NCBI GenBank assembly: GCA_026008535.1
Contig: BRKX01000002.1
Coordinates: forward strand, 2,068,501 to 2,132,500
Length of the DNA: 64,000 nucleotides
DNA from: Perilla frutescens
Taxonomy: Eukaryota; Streptophyta; Magnoliopsida; Lamiales; Lamiaceae
Direction: 5' to 3'
The position numbers and the translations under genes are program-made. Under the pieces are notes generated by a model. The model did not search any database. It saw only the letters and a program-made list of their open reading frames with translations, and had not been told where the DNA came from. Shown here in pieces: positions 44,475-55,130 of this stretch; the stretch's first letter is position 1, and each line of letters begins with the position of its first letter.

Positions 44475-45159
44475 TTAAGGTTTGACTTGGTTCATCCAGC
44501 CCCTTAAGGTATTTTAATTGGTTTATCCATGCACTTCCATCTCCTCTCCGTCACTGAGTTATGAACGACATCTATTTCTTTTACTAACGGTATTCGTTCT
44601 TCATTTAACAAATGTAGAACAAAAAAAAAGGTCCAAAAATTGTAGAGGAAGACAAGTTTGAGAAGACAAAAGTCTAGAAGACAAGTTTAGAGGAAAGAGG
44701 TAGGAACGCAGAATCCAATTGAAAAATTTCAAGATTTTTTCACATATATTCTGAAATTCTTCTCAAGATTGAAATTAATATAAAAGATTTACAGTTTGGA
44801 TTGAATGAAGATCTGATGTTTGAATTAGGTTTTTTTTTCTTGTGACCTGAATTTCCGAGCGAAAAATCAAGGAGGATTGAGATGAGAAGAGTTTCTATAT
44901 TTGGCTCTAAATTATTATTTTTTTCTTAGGTTTTATTGATTTAGATCCAGAAGTGATGAGCTCTACCATCAGATTCTTCTTCATCTTCATTTTGTTGTTT
45001 GTGTTCTTCTTCAGATTCTTCTTCGCCATCTTACAGCAGAGCACCGTTAGTATAAAAAGTAAACGTAGTTAATAAATCTGTGACGAAGGGGAGATGGAAG
45101 GGTCTGGATGCACCGATTAAAATACCTTAAGGGGCTGAATGGACCGAGTCAAACCTTAA
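44475..45159. mobile_element. Long-TIR non-autonomous element
   Basis: 685 bp whose first and last about 80 bp are inverted repeats (TTAAGGTTTGACTTGG... and ...GAGTCAAACCTTAA, each including a CCCCTTAAGGTATTTTAAT box). The interior has CTTCTTC-rich sequence and no recognisable gene. Target duplication unclear. Confidence 0.7.
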
Positions 45160-47067
45160 TTATAATGTGAATAAATGAGCCTTAAATATTAAACATTAAT
45201 ATATCACTTCAAACTTTTCATTTTTAATAACTAACATTGGAGAGAACATGTAAATTGTATGTATGAATTAAGTTTTCTTTAATGCTTTTATCAATATATG
45301 TATCGCAAGTATGTATATACATTAATTCATATAAAGAACTATATACTGTTTTTTTTTGTATTTTAACTGTATATATATTAGGGGAAATTTTATTTTAGAA
45401 TATAGTGTTACGAGTACTCTGTTAATAATTTCATAATACCATGTACAAAAGAATACAATTAGAATGTAGATTTATTTACCAAATTTAGACATATAATAGA
45501 TTATTTTTTAATTAACTTAAATAATGTATTTTTTATAAGATAAATACAAAATAAATTACGGTCCTCTAATTTTTTATTCAGACTTTATTTTGTGCACTCA
45601 TTAATATTCCCATGTAAAGTTCTTTAGAGGCACAATCAATTAAAAAATAAAAGAACTAACCTATTTACAAATTATGTATTAGTCCTCTTTTAATTTCACT
45701 ATTATAGATTAAAGGGAAATCATTATTCAGATATGACATGTGACATAATATATTAATTTCAACATTTAATAAAGTTAATATGTATATACATACATGCATA
45801 CCTTAAATGTGAAATAATCTCTAAAATTTAAAAAAAAAAGGAACTTTATGATATTAGGTTTTTTGTGTGTATAATATATAATTAATGCAAATTTTAATTA
45901 TAATATTATATTTTTAGTCTATATATTTTTCACTAAATTATTTCATGGTATACCGAAAATATACAAAATTGAAGTAGATATTATAGCTGGAAATTTGGTT
46001 TATCCAAACTCTTCTTGGATAAAAAAATACATTCAAATTTGTCATTGCCAAAAAGTAAAATGGTAAAATTTTCATTTATTCATGAAAAGAGATATATGTC
46101 CCTTTTGAAATCAACATGGATTTTCTTTTGATACTTAATATAATGCATGAGGGGTTCATCGATCAACAATTGATTCACCCAAAAATTCTTAACAAAGATA
46201 TCGATAAGACATTCTATTTTTATATACAAATAGATTAATTCAAGAACTCTAGAAGATGTTAATCGTAAATGAAAATATTGATTACGTAGATAGATGAAAA
46301 TTCACGTATTCACATGCATGAGAATTCTATAAGGAAAAAAAAATCTTATTTATTTTAGGGACATTATAAATATCCTTCATTTGGACAAAATATTCAAAGA
46401 ATTTGTTTAAAAAAAATTAATAGGCACTTTATTAAATATTAATAATATTTGTTCCCTGGGACGACCCAAGTGGTGGAAACACACGTGTAAGAGAAAACGC
46501 GTGTTTAGTTATCTTTCTACAGTTACTTGACCAATCAAATTTGTAATTTTTCAATTTTTGTTGATAAACCTTTTGTGCCATTCTCCTTTAGTATATATTA
46601 GACCAATGTAATTTTATTTTTTATTTTTATTTTTTGGGTTGGCTGTTTTGAAACAGAGCAGATCCTATGTTATATTTGGTGTTGCATAACTAAGTTTTGT
46701 TTTAATATACCCTAATTAGGATGGATGAACCCTAAATATAAAATTTATACTAAAATAAATCATAATAAATTAAAAAAAATATTGAAAAAATATTGAAAAG
46801 TTACAATATACCACGGCTTCTATGAATTGTGGTGGACAAGATTACGCACAAACACCAATTCAAAAAATATATATAAAATGATATTTTTTAAATAAATAAA
46901 TATAAATTGAATTTTTAATTAAAAAATTATTAAAAAATAATTTGAATTAACTTATTTCTCACCAGATTTCTCTCTCTTACTCTCAGTATTTTTATTTTTA
47001 ACTATTCATAAAAAAAAAAAAAAAAAAATCACTGTTTTGTTTTTGCAGCGGCGGAGGAAGAAATCGA
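45160..47067. other. AT-rich intergenic region upstream of PPR-C
   Basis: No gene seen. 46650-46800 carries the TTTGGTGTTGCATAACTAA repeat family. From about 46955 (CACCAGATTTCTCTCTCTTA) the sequence is shared with the PPR-A leader, ending TTGCAGCGGCGGAGGAAGAA just before the start codon; that TTGCAG could be a splice acceptor of a leader intron, but nothing proves it. Confidence 0.45.
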
Positions 47068-49440
47068 ATGGCGATATCGAATCTCAAATTTGCTCTGAAA
47101 CATTACTGCAAAACTACTGCACAAATCCACCAAGTTCATGCTCAAGCCATTACCAGTGGCCTCTTCTCTCTCTACTCTTCTTCCCTTCTCTCTCATATTC
47201 TCCGTTCCTTCCCTCTCTCTTCCCCTCAACAAAACGCCAATGGTGGATTCATCTACATCACCAAGATTTTCAATCTCATCCCAAATCCTTCAAATTTCAA
47301 CTACAATGACATCATCAGAGCACACACCTTTCTCCGATCTCCTAATACCGCCTTGATTCTGTTCCTCGAAATGCGGCGGAGGGAGATCGAGCCGAATTCC
47401 CACACATTCAATTTCGTTCTTAAAGCTTGTGGGCTTCTGCAGAATTCAAATTCTCTCGCTAGGGTTCTTCATGCGCAAGTCACGAAGTTTGGGTTTTTGG
47501 ATAATGTGTATGTGCACAGCTCTCTTTCTTGCACCTACTGTAGGTCTGATGACGTTGATAGCGCGAAAGGGGTGTTTGAAGAAAGCTCGTTGAAGAATGT
47601 TGTTAGTTATAATGTTATGCTTGATGGGTTTGTTAAGGCTGGAGAGGTTGCTAATGCTCGGAATCTGTTCAATGAAATGCCAAGCTCATTCAGGAATGTG
47701 GTGAGTTATACTGCTATGATTGATGGGCTTTTTAAGGCTGGAGAGATTGGTTGTGCCAGGGAACTGTTCGATGAAATGCCAAGCTCATTCAGGAATGTGG
47801 TGAGTTATACTGCTATGATTGATGGGCTTTTTAAGGCTGGAGAGATTGGTTGTGCCAGGGAACTGTTCGATGAAATGCCAAGCTCATTCAGGAATGTGGT
47901 GAGTTATACTGCTATGATTGATGGGCTTTTTAAGGCTGGAGAGATTGATCCTGCCAGGGAGCTGTTTGAAGAAATGCCAAGCTCGTTCAGGAATGTCGTG
48001 AGTTATAATGCTATGATTGATGGGCTTTTTAAGGCCGGAGAGATTGATCATGCCATGGAGCTGTTTGACGAAATGCCATGCTCATTGAGGAATGTTGTCA
48101 GTTATACTGCTATGATTGATGGGCTTTTTAAGGCTGGAGAGATTGATTGTGCCAGGGAGCTGTTCGATGAAATGCCAAGCTCATTCAGGAATGTAGTGAG
48201 TTATACTGCTATGATTGATGGTCTTTTTAAGACTGGAGAGATTGATCCTGCCAGGGAGCTGTTTGAAGAAATGTCGAGCTCATTCAGGAATGTCGTGAGT
48301 TATAATGCTATGATTGATGGGCTTTTTAAGGCTGGTGAGATTGCTCGTGCCATGAAGCTTTTTGATGAAATGCCAAGCTCGTTGAGAAATGTCGTGAGTT
48401 ATAATGCTATGATTGATGGCCTTTTTAAGGCTGGAAGGACTGATCGTGCTAGGGAACTGTTCAACGAAATGCCGGGCTCGTTGAGAGATGTCACGATTTA
48501 TACTGTTATGATTGATGGCCTTTTTAAGGCTGGAGAGACTAATCGTGCTAGGGAACTGTTCAACGAAATTCCGTGCTCGTTGAGAGATGTCACGATTTAT
48601 AGTGTTATGATTGATGGCCTTTTTAAGGCTGGAGAGACTGATCGTGCTAGGGAACTGTTCAATGAAATGCCGGGCTTGTTGAGAGATGTCACGATTTATA
48701 CTGTTATGATTGATGGGCTTTCTAAGGCTGGAGGGATTGATCTTGCTAGGGAACTTTTTGACGAATTGCCAAGCTCATGCCGCGAAAAGAACGTTGCATT
48801 GTGGAATGCAATGCTAATTATGGGATTGGCTATACATGGTCACGGTGGATCAGTGCTACGATACTTCTCAAGAATGCTGGAAGATGGTGTCAAACCTAAT
48901 GGGGTGACAATTTTGGCCGTTCTCGTGGGCTGCAATCACTCCGGACTTATCTACGATGCGAATAGAATTTTCGTGGAGATGGAGAGCATGTATGGTGTTC
49001 CACGAGAGGCAAAGCATTACGGATGCATGGTTGATATTCTTGCACGTGCAGGTCTGATAAAAGAAGCGAGGGAGATGATAGAGGCGATGTCGACTGGGGT
49101 AGATGAAGTGGTGTGGGGAGCACTGCTCGGAGGGTGCTTGAAACATGGAGTGGTCGAGGAGGCAGAGGAGGCAGCCGAGCACTTGATGCGGATGAAACCC
49201 GAAGAGGGTGCTGTGTATTCGTCTCTGGCACGTATTTACGCTTATTCAGAGCGGTGGGACGACGTGGTGAAGGTGCAGAGATTGAAAGATAGCAGACGGA
49301 CCAAGAAGATTCGTGGGTGTAGCTGGATCGTGTTGGATGGAATCAAGCACGAGTTTTTTGCGGGAGAGATACATTTGGTCTTGAACGGTTTGCACGTGTT
49401 TGAATCAAACAATGAGTTTTTTGATCCGTCGCTGACATAA
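47068..49440 (+). CDS. PPR-C: PLS-class pentatricopeptide repeat protein with longest array and altered C-terminus
   Basis: Intronless, 790 residues, start MAISNLKFALKH as in the remnant at 13080. Residues 178-575 (47599-48792) are twelve PPR motifs of 33 residues (last 35). Motifs 2 and 3 are identical over all 99 bp. After the array there is one extra codon (AMLIMGLAIHG against AMLTGLAIHG in PPR-A). In the E+ type region eight residues (DRSHPCTK in the paralogues) are missing through a 24-bp deletion between short GAGA repeats, and the final residues are unrelated to HKCELLKH because the frame runs past the ancestral stop. Family role is organellar RNA binding and editing. The E+ damage could weaken editing function. 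Confidence 0.85.
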   Translation: MAISNLKFALKHYCKTTAQIHQVHAQAITSGLFSLYSSSLLSHILRSFPLSSPQQNANGGFIYITKIFNLIPNPSNFNYNDIIRAHTFLRSPNTALILFLEMRRREIEPNSHTFNFVLKACGLLQNSNSLARVLHAQVTKFGFLDNVYVHSSLSCTYCRSDDVDSAKGVFEESSLKNVVSYNVMLDGFVKAGEVANARNLFNEMPSSFRNVVSYTAMIDGLFKAGEIGCARELFDEMPSSFRNVVSYTAMIDGLFKAGEIGCARELFDEMPSSFRNVVSYTAMIDGLFKAGEIDPARELFEEMPSSFRNVVSYNAMIDGLFKAGEIDHAMELFDEMPCSLRNVVSYTAMIDGLFKAGEIDCARELFDEMPSSFRNVVSYTAMIDGLFKTGEIDPARELFEEMSSSFRNVVSYNAMIDGLFKAGEIARAMKLFDEMPSSLRNVVSYNAMIDGLFKAGRTDRARELFNEMPGSLRDVTIYTVMIDGLFKAGETNRARELFNEIPCSLRDVTIYSVMIDGLFKAGETDRARELFNEMPGLLRDVTIYTVMIDGLSKAGGIDLARELFDELPSSCREKNVALWNAMLIMGLAIHGHGGSVLRYFSRMLEDGVKPNGVTILAVLVGCNHSGLIYDANRIFVEMESMYGVPREAKHYGCMVDILARAGLIKEAREMIEAMSTGVDEVVWGALLGGCLKHGVVEEAEEAAEHLMRMKPEEGAVYSSLARIYAYSERWDDVVKVQRLKDSRRTKKIRGCSWIVLDGIKHEFFAGEIHLVLNGLHVFESNNEFFDPSLT
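47599..48792 (+). repeat. PPR-C 99-bp repeat array, 12 units
   Basis: Units start every 99 bp from 47599. Units 2 and 3 are identical in DNA; units 3-5 and 6-8 correspond pairwise. Units 10-12 form a second subtype with VTIY in place of VVSY. Position 5/last residues for units 1-11: N/N, T/N, T/N, T/N, N/N, T/N, T/N, N/N, N/D, T/D, S/D. Confidence 0.9.
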
Positions 49441-49837
49441 ATGAGATTGCTGAATTTTTTATCGTGAATTCATTTTGTGTCTCTTTCCAGTGATGAGAGT
49501 ATGGAATTGTAGTGCTTTTTGCAGATTGACATTGATGCTCTCTCTCTCCTATACTAGCAATGAATTGTATGGTTATGTATACTGAGTTATAGAGACAATA
49601 TTTCAGGCCAATGAATGATGCTTTGCATTTTGCATTTCTTTAGTAGTCATATATATGCTATTGAGAGAGAGAGAGAGAGAAGAAGAAGAAGAAGAAGAAG
49701 AAAGGTTTGGGCTGTTTTTGATTTTGGGCCTAAAAGTTCGTGCTTCATCAAGATTTAGAGAGAGAGAGAGAGAGAGAGAGTATTCTTAAAGGAAAAGCAA
49801 ATTTAATAAGTAATATTCTTAAAGGAACAATACTTCT
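49441..49837 (+). other. PPR-C 3' flank with microsatellites
   Basis: The flank diverges from those of PPR-A and PPR-B soon after the stop. It contains (GA)n at about 49663-49680, (AAG)n at 49681-49702 and (GA)n again at 49757-49780. Confidence 0.6.
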
Positions 49838-51150
49838 TGAATAAAATTATGTTTTTGGAGCAAATAAATCCATCTCACTTACAGAGGCAAACTTCTGTTA
49901 ATATACTTTAATTTTTTTTTTTCATTTTTTTGTGGGTCCCACAATCCTAATAAAAAAAATTAACTTAAAAAATGAGCTTGGTGTATTCGCTCATGCAGGA
50001 CTTAGTTGCTCCAATAAAACCTTTTTTGGATATATTTGTACCAACAAAAACGTTACAGAGTTATATTTGGTGTTGTATAATTAAGTTTTTATTTTTTATT
50101 TTTTTTCAATATACTCTAATTGGGGAAGGATGAACCCTAAATAGAAAATTTAAATTAAAATAAATCATATTAAATAAAAAAATAAAAAATTATTTATTTT
50201 AAAAATATTGAAGAGTTGCAATAGGGAATGCAACATGATTTGTAAAAAAGTAATCCCATTTCGAAACATTAAGCGTGTATTTATCCCTCGGTATAAATGC
50301 GAGACTTGTATTTGTACTTTTTCACAAAAAATATTAATGATCTAAATGTTGAGTATTAAAGTGTAATTAATCCTTATAATATTTACCAGCTAACTCTACT
50401 TTATCATCTTAAAAGCTAATTATTGAAGTGATCATTTAATAGAGTCTTCAACTAATTTGACAACCTATAAAGATCTCCCATCCTATTATATAGATTTTAT
50501 TAAGTTTTCTGGGCATATTTAATTCTAAATCATTATATATCACCTCTTATCTATTATTTAAATTGGGCACATTACTAAATATTACTCCCGTTTCACAGTA
50601 AGCATCATTCTAATACTCTAATTTATTTCATAAAAAAATATCATTCTATACAATCAAGGTAAAAATTTCACATTTTTCTCATATTTATCCTTATTTAATG
50701 CGTTCAAACAACCATATTTAACTCATTTAATTCATTCACATAAGAGTGTATAAGGTAATTTGATTATCTAATTAATATCTTTATTAATATGTGTGCGTTC
50801 ATCCAGAATGACACTTATTCAGAAACGAAAAGAGTATTAGTTTTTCATTCCGTAAATAGTCTTTAATTTCATAAGTTCGTGAGAAGTTTTCAAATCATGC
50901 AAATATATAAAGTCAAATCAAATAAACTATACTCTTAAAAATATCCTGGACGCGATTATAATAATTAAATAATAAAGTTTTATCAATTTAGAGCCCGAAA
51001 AATAGGTTATCTATCAATTCGAAATCTGAAAAATAGAAATAATCAATTTAGATCCTGAATGATTGAATCTATCAATGTAAGGCATTTTAAATCATGTATT
51101 TTGATTCTTAATTATTTTTTAATTAATTTTCAATGAATTTTACAAATAAG
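49838..51150 (-). repeat. Segment S, copy 2 (inverted)
   Basis: Reverse-complement match to 28906-30153 throughout, with an internal stretch around 50090-50270 that is somewhat longer here. Lies 0.4 kb after the PPR-C stop, the same distance as copy 1 from PPR-A, but flipped. Confidence 0.75.
50585..50834. mobile_element. Stowaway-like MITE in inverted segment S
   Basis: Counterpart of the MITE at 29221-29474, flanked by TA on both sides; ends are more degraded (CTCCCGTTTCAC and GAAACGAAAAGAG). Confidence 0.65.
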
Positions 51151-52964
51151 TTAGTGATGGCCCCTTTCTAACTTCATCATAATGATCAAAGCTTACCACA
51201 AACAAAACCATCAACACAAGCCATCAAATATCCAGCATCACTATTAAAAATAAAAGGTGATTTAATACATTAATCTCTATGATGGAACATTTATTATGGT
51301 AGGAAATCCAAATGACATATGAATTTACAACAAAACCACTCCTAACAGGATCAAGTATCCTTGTTTCTCCGAGCAAGCATTAATATCATCACATTCTGTA
51401 AACTTCCAAATCGCATTAGCACATGGACTCAATTCCTTCTGGATTGTTCACAAAAGATTCATTTTTAAGACATGCCCACGCAAATACATGGAGAAGAAAA
51501 GACGGAAAAATATCAATGAAGAGAAGGAGCAAAACCAATTGAGCATTCACTACTGACGACGGATAATAAATGGATCTTCAAATTAAGCAACAATGGATGA
51601 ATGAATTTATAATTTATACACAAAGTTATCTGTACGCATATAAGGTTCTGCTTTTTAAATGCTAAATGAAATCGCGGAACTGAACTTCTATTGTTGTGAG
51701 TGATAGAACAATTTCATTAGAGATACCTAATTCAAGTTATATTATGAGGAAAATTTAGGAGAGAAGTTGTTTTTTCCGGTTAAAACATCTTAGCAGGAAC
51801 ATATTTATGATTATATCTCTTTCTAAAAAATTGATATTCTTCACGTACAATCCTAAAAATCGTCATTCATGTCTGACTCCCTAGAAAATAGAAATACTAC
51901 TTGCATGTAAATAGACCAGGAACACATCTCAGCAATAAACACATGGCATAAGTTATGGACCCAACTTCATAATTTTTAGTCCAATTGAACGAAAAATTAG
52001 TATTTCATTTTTTAAAAAAATTACGAAGATAAGAACAGAACCAACCCTAAAACATATTTTATTCCCAGCAAGCAACTTCATCTTCATTCTGCAATCAAAC
52101 ATTGGACTCCACTATTGGAGATTCATATTTTCTTCCCTTGAGTGGTCATAGTCTATGTCATTGTTTATAAAAACATGTCCATGCATCAAGTCACCACATA
52201 ATGAACATAAAAAATAAAAAAGAATGAAGTCTTCACGAAACAGGGCTCAAAATCCATGCCATACTGTGAAGAAATTTTGAGCAATGCAACATGTTTTATC
52301 CACTGACCTTTTTGATAGAATGCATATAAGATTGAATGAGGTCTTCACGAAACAGGGGCTCAAAATCAATACCAGATTGTGAAAAGCTTATGAGCAAAGC
52401 AGTATTCTTCATTTACTAACCTTTTTGATAGCATGCACATAAAAATAGAAAAACTGAAAAACAACTAAAAATCCGATCTTCCAACTAAAAACATATCAAT
52501 TCGGATATCCACCTTGAATTTTAGTCAAGAGAAGACTAAACTTCACTGGACAGTCTTTGATGATGGATAGCATGTAAAGCTCGATACCCTTTTGATGATG
52601 GTTTAAATTCCTCAACGAAATTGGACATTGTGATCACCTTTTGATGATGGTTTAAATTGGACATTTTGGCACTTGCGGCTCTCTCTTTGTTTCCTCTTTT
52701 TTTTTCTTTTTTCTTTTTCTTTTTTCTTTAGCACAAAGTGATTTTCCTTTTCTTTTTCTTTTTTCCTTCTTCTTTAACACGTTTGTGCTCTTCCTTTTTT
52801 TTTTCTTTCTTTCTTTAGCATAAACGTTATATTAAAATAAAATTTAGAAGAAAAGTTATATTTTCATTAAAATAAAAATTACCGATAATTAAGCATTAAA
52901 TTATCGAATTAACAACAGAAAAGTGTGATTAATTATGAAGTAAGTACACTATTAATAAAAAAAA
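51151..52964. other. Intergenic, less AT-rich, no recognisable gene
   Basis: No open frame of note. Two imperfect units of about 112 bp sit at 52225-52335 and 52337-52447, sharing GTCTTCACGAAACAGGG and ACCTTTTTGATAG. A shorter duplication (TTTTGATGATGGTTTAAATT) lies at 52590-52660, and a T/C-rich tract at 52680-52820. It could be a non-coding transcript, but nothing positive supports that. Confidence 0.4.
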
Positions 52965-54039
52965 AGGGATAAGGGTCACGCAGGCCCCTATACTTTTTGG
53001 CGGGGACCTTCTAGACCCCTGTACTTTTTTTGGCTCAATTGGGCCCTTAAACTTTTTTTTTCGGTCTATTGGGCCCCTCCGTCAAGCCTCTCTTGACGGG
53101 GCCGTTAACTTCAGATGAAACGACATCATTTCATCAAATTTCCAAATAAGGGATAAAGGTCACGTAAGCCCCTGAACTTTATGGCGAGGACCTTGCAGGC
53201 CCCTGTACTTTTTTTTGGCTCAAGTGAGCCCCTGAACTTTTTTTTTGGTCTATTGGGCCCGTTCGTCAAGCTCCTCTTGATGGGCCGTTAGTTCATATTA
53301 AAACAACGTTGTTTTATGTATTATTCGAATAAAAAAATTCTAAATTCAATTTAAAAATTAATTTCCCTCTTCGGCAAGAACCAAATGGATTTGCACAAGA
53401 TGATGCATGAAGTTTCCAAGGTTTTCTATTTTCTTCAATCGTTGTATGATTTATGGTGCGTTGATCAGATCTGACGGCTCATATTTGTTCCAGTATGCTC
53501 TATATTTCGTGTATCTTGGATTGGTGGTCTGCTTTTCTTCCCACGCGGGTTGGGTTTTTGATCTGAGATTGTCGTTCCGTTTCTTGATTTTAGAAATAGA
53601 AATTCCAAGTAAAAATATATTAATCTAAATGGGGTGTGTTTAATTAATATGGGGTCGGGAGAAGTTAAAATGGGCTGGTGAATTTTTAAATTGAATTTAG
53701 ATTTTTTTTATTCGAATAACACATAAAATGACGTCATGTTAATACGAACTTGACGGAGGGGCCCAATAGACCCAAAAAAAAAGTTCATGGGCTCAATTAA
53801 GCAAGAAAAAAAGTTCAGGAGCCTACGTGATCCTTATCCCTTTTTTTGTTTGGAAAATTGATGAAACGACGTCGTTTCATCTGGAGTTAACGGCCCCGTC
53901 AAGAGGGGCCTGGTGGAGGGGCCTAATAGACCCGAAAAAAAAAAAAGTTTAAGGGCCCAATTGAGCCAAAAAAAAAAAAGTACAGAGGCCTGGGAGGTCC
54001 CCGTCAAAAAGTACAAGGGCCTGCGTGACCCTTATCCCT
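52965..54039. mobile_element. Long-TIR element (outer), split by a member of its own family
   Basis: Outer arms 52965-53148 and 53842-54039 are inverted repeats of about 185 bp, starting AGGGATAAGGGTCACGCAGG and containing GACGGGGCCGTTAAC and an ACGACRTCRTTTCATC palindrome. Flanks AATAAAAA on both sides suggest a target duplication of about eight to nine bases. No transposase seen. Confidence 0.8.
53149..53841. mobile_element. Long-TIR element (inner), nested in the centre of the outer copy
   Basis: 693 bp with ends AGGGATAAAGGTCACGTA and TACGTGATCCTTATCCCT, same family as the outer copy but about a sixth diverged by eye. Inserted almost exactly at the outer element's centre, next to the TTTCCAAAT/GTTTGGAAA arms. 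A 73-codon frame inside (53407-53628) has no known domain. Confidence 0.8.
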
Positions 54040-54560
54040 AATAAAAAGAAGCATCACTAATATAATGAGTAGTTACTACTCACTATCATGTTCAATTTTT
54101 GAATTGTAACATTTTCTTTTATGTAATTAATTATTCAATTTTTGAATTGCATTATGTTTGAACTGATACTTTTCTTTCTAATTAGTGATATTTTCTTCTG
54201 CAATTAGTGATACTTTTCTTCTAATTAGTGATACTTTCTTCTGCAATTAGTGATACTTTTCTTCTAATTAGTGATACTTTCTTCTGCAATTAGTGATACT
54301 TTTCTTTCTAATTAGTGATACTTTTCTTCTAATTAGTAATACCTTCTTCTATGATTAGTGAGACTTATACTCACTAAAGTACAAGGGCCTGCGTGACCCT
54401 TATCCCTAATAAAAAGAAGCATCACTAATATAATGAGTAGTTACTACTCACTATCATGTTCAATTTTTGAATTGTAACATTTTCTTTTATGTAATTAATT
54501 ATTCAATTTTTGAATTGCATTATGTTTGAACTGATACTTTTCTTTCTAATTAGTGATATT
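54010..54560 (+). repeat. Tandem duplication with 368-bp period, including the outer element's right tip
   Basis: AGTACAAGGGCCTGCGTGAC begins at 54010 and again at 54378, followed in both by the same AAGCATCACTAATATAATGA sequence and the start of the minisatellite. The transposon tip was therefore duplicated together with neighbouring DNA. Confidence 0.85.
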
Positions 54561-55130
54561 TTCTTCTTTTCTTCTAATTAGTAATACCTTCTTCTATGAT
54601 TAGTGAGACTTTTCTTTCTAATTAGTGGTACTTTGTTCTGCAATTAGTGATACTTTTCTTCTAATTAGTGATATTTTCTTCTGTCATTAGTGATACTTTT
54701 CTTCAATTACTGATACTTTATTTGCAATTAGTGATACTTTTCTTCTAATTAATGATACTTTCTTTTGTAATTAGTGATACTTTTCTTCTGCAATTAGTGA
54801 TACTTTTCTTTCTAATTAGTGATACTTTTCTTCTAATTAGTAATACCTTCTTCTATGATTAGTGAGACTTTTCTTTCTAATTAGTGATACTTTCTTCTGC
54901 AATTAGTGATACTTTTCTTCTAATTAGTGATATTTTCTTCTGCCATTAGTGATATTTTTCTTCAATTACTGATACTTTATTTGCAATTAGTGATACTTTT
55001 CTTCTAATTAGTGATACTTTCTTTTGTAATTAGTGATACTTTTCTTCAATTAGTGATACTTTCTTCTGCAATTAGTGATACTTTTCTTTTGTGATTAGTG
55101 ATACTTTTCTTTCTAATTACATTAATGATA
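54165..55130 (+). repeat. Minisatellite of 20-22 bp units
   Basis: Roughly forty degenerate units of the form AATTAGTGATACTTTTCTTCT, alternating with a TTCTTCTGC-bearing form. No coding potential. The GATACTTTT core resembles boxes in the MITE at 32457 and in 62560-62790. Confidence 0.85.

Noticed and set aside
51151..52960. A possible gene or long non-coding RNA because the composition is less AT-rich
   Set aside because: No frame, splice pattern or homology visible; only small duplications and pyrimidine tracts.
53407..53628. A 73-codon frame as a small secreted or membrane protein
   Set aside because: It is inside the nested long-TIR element; hydrophobicity alone is not support.
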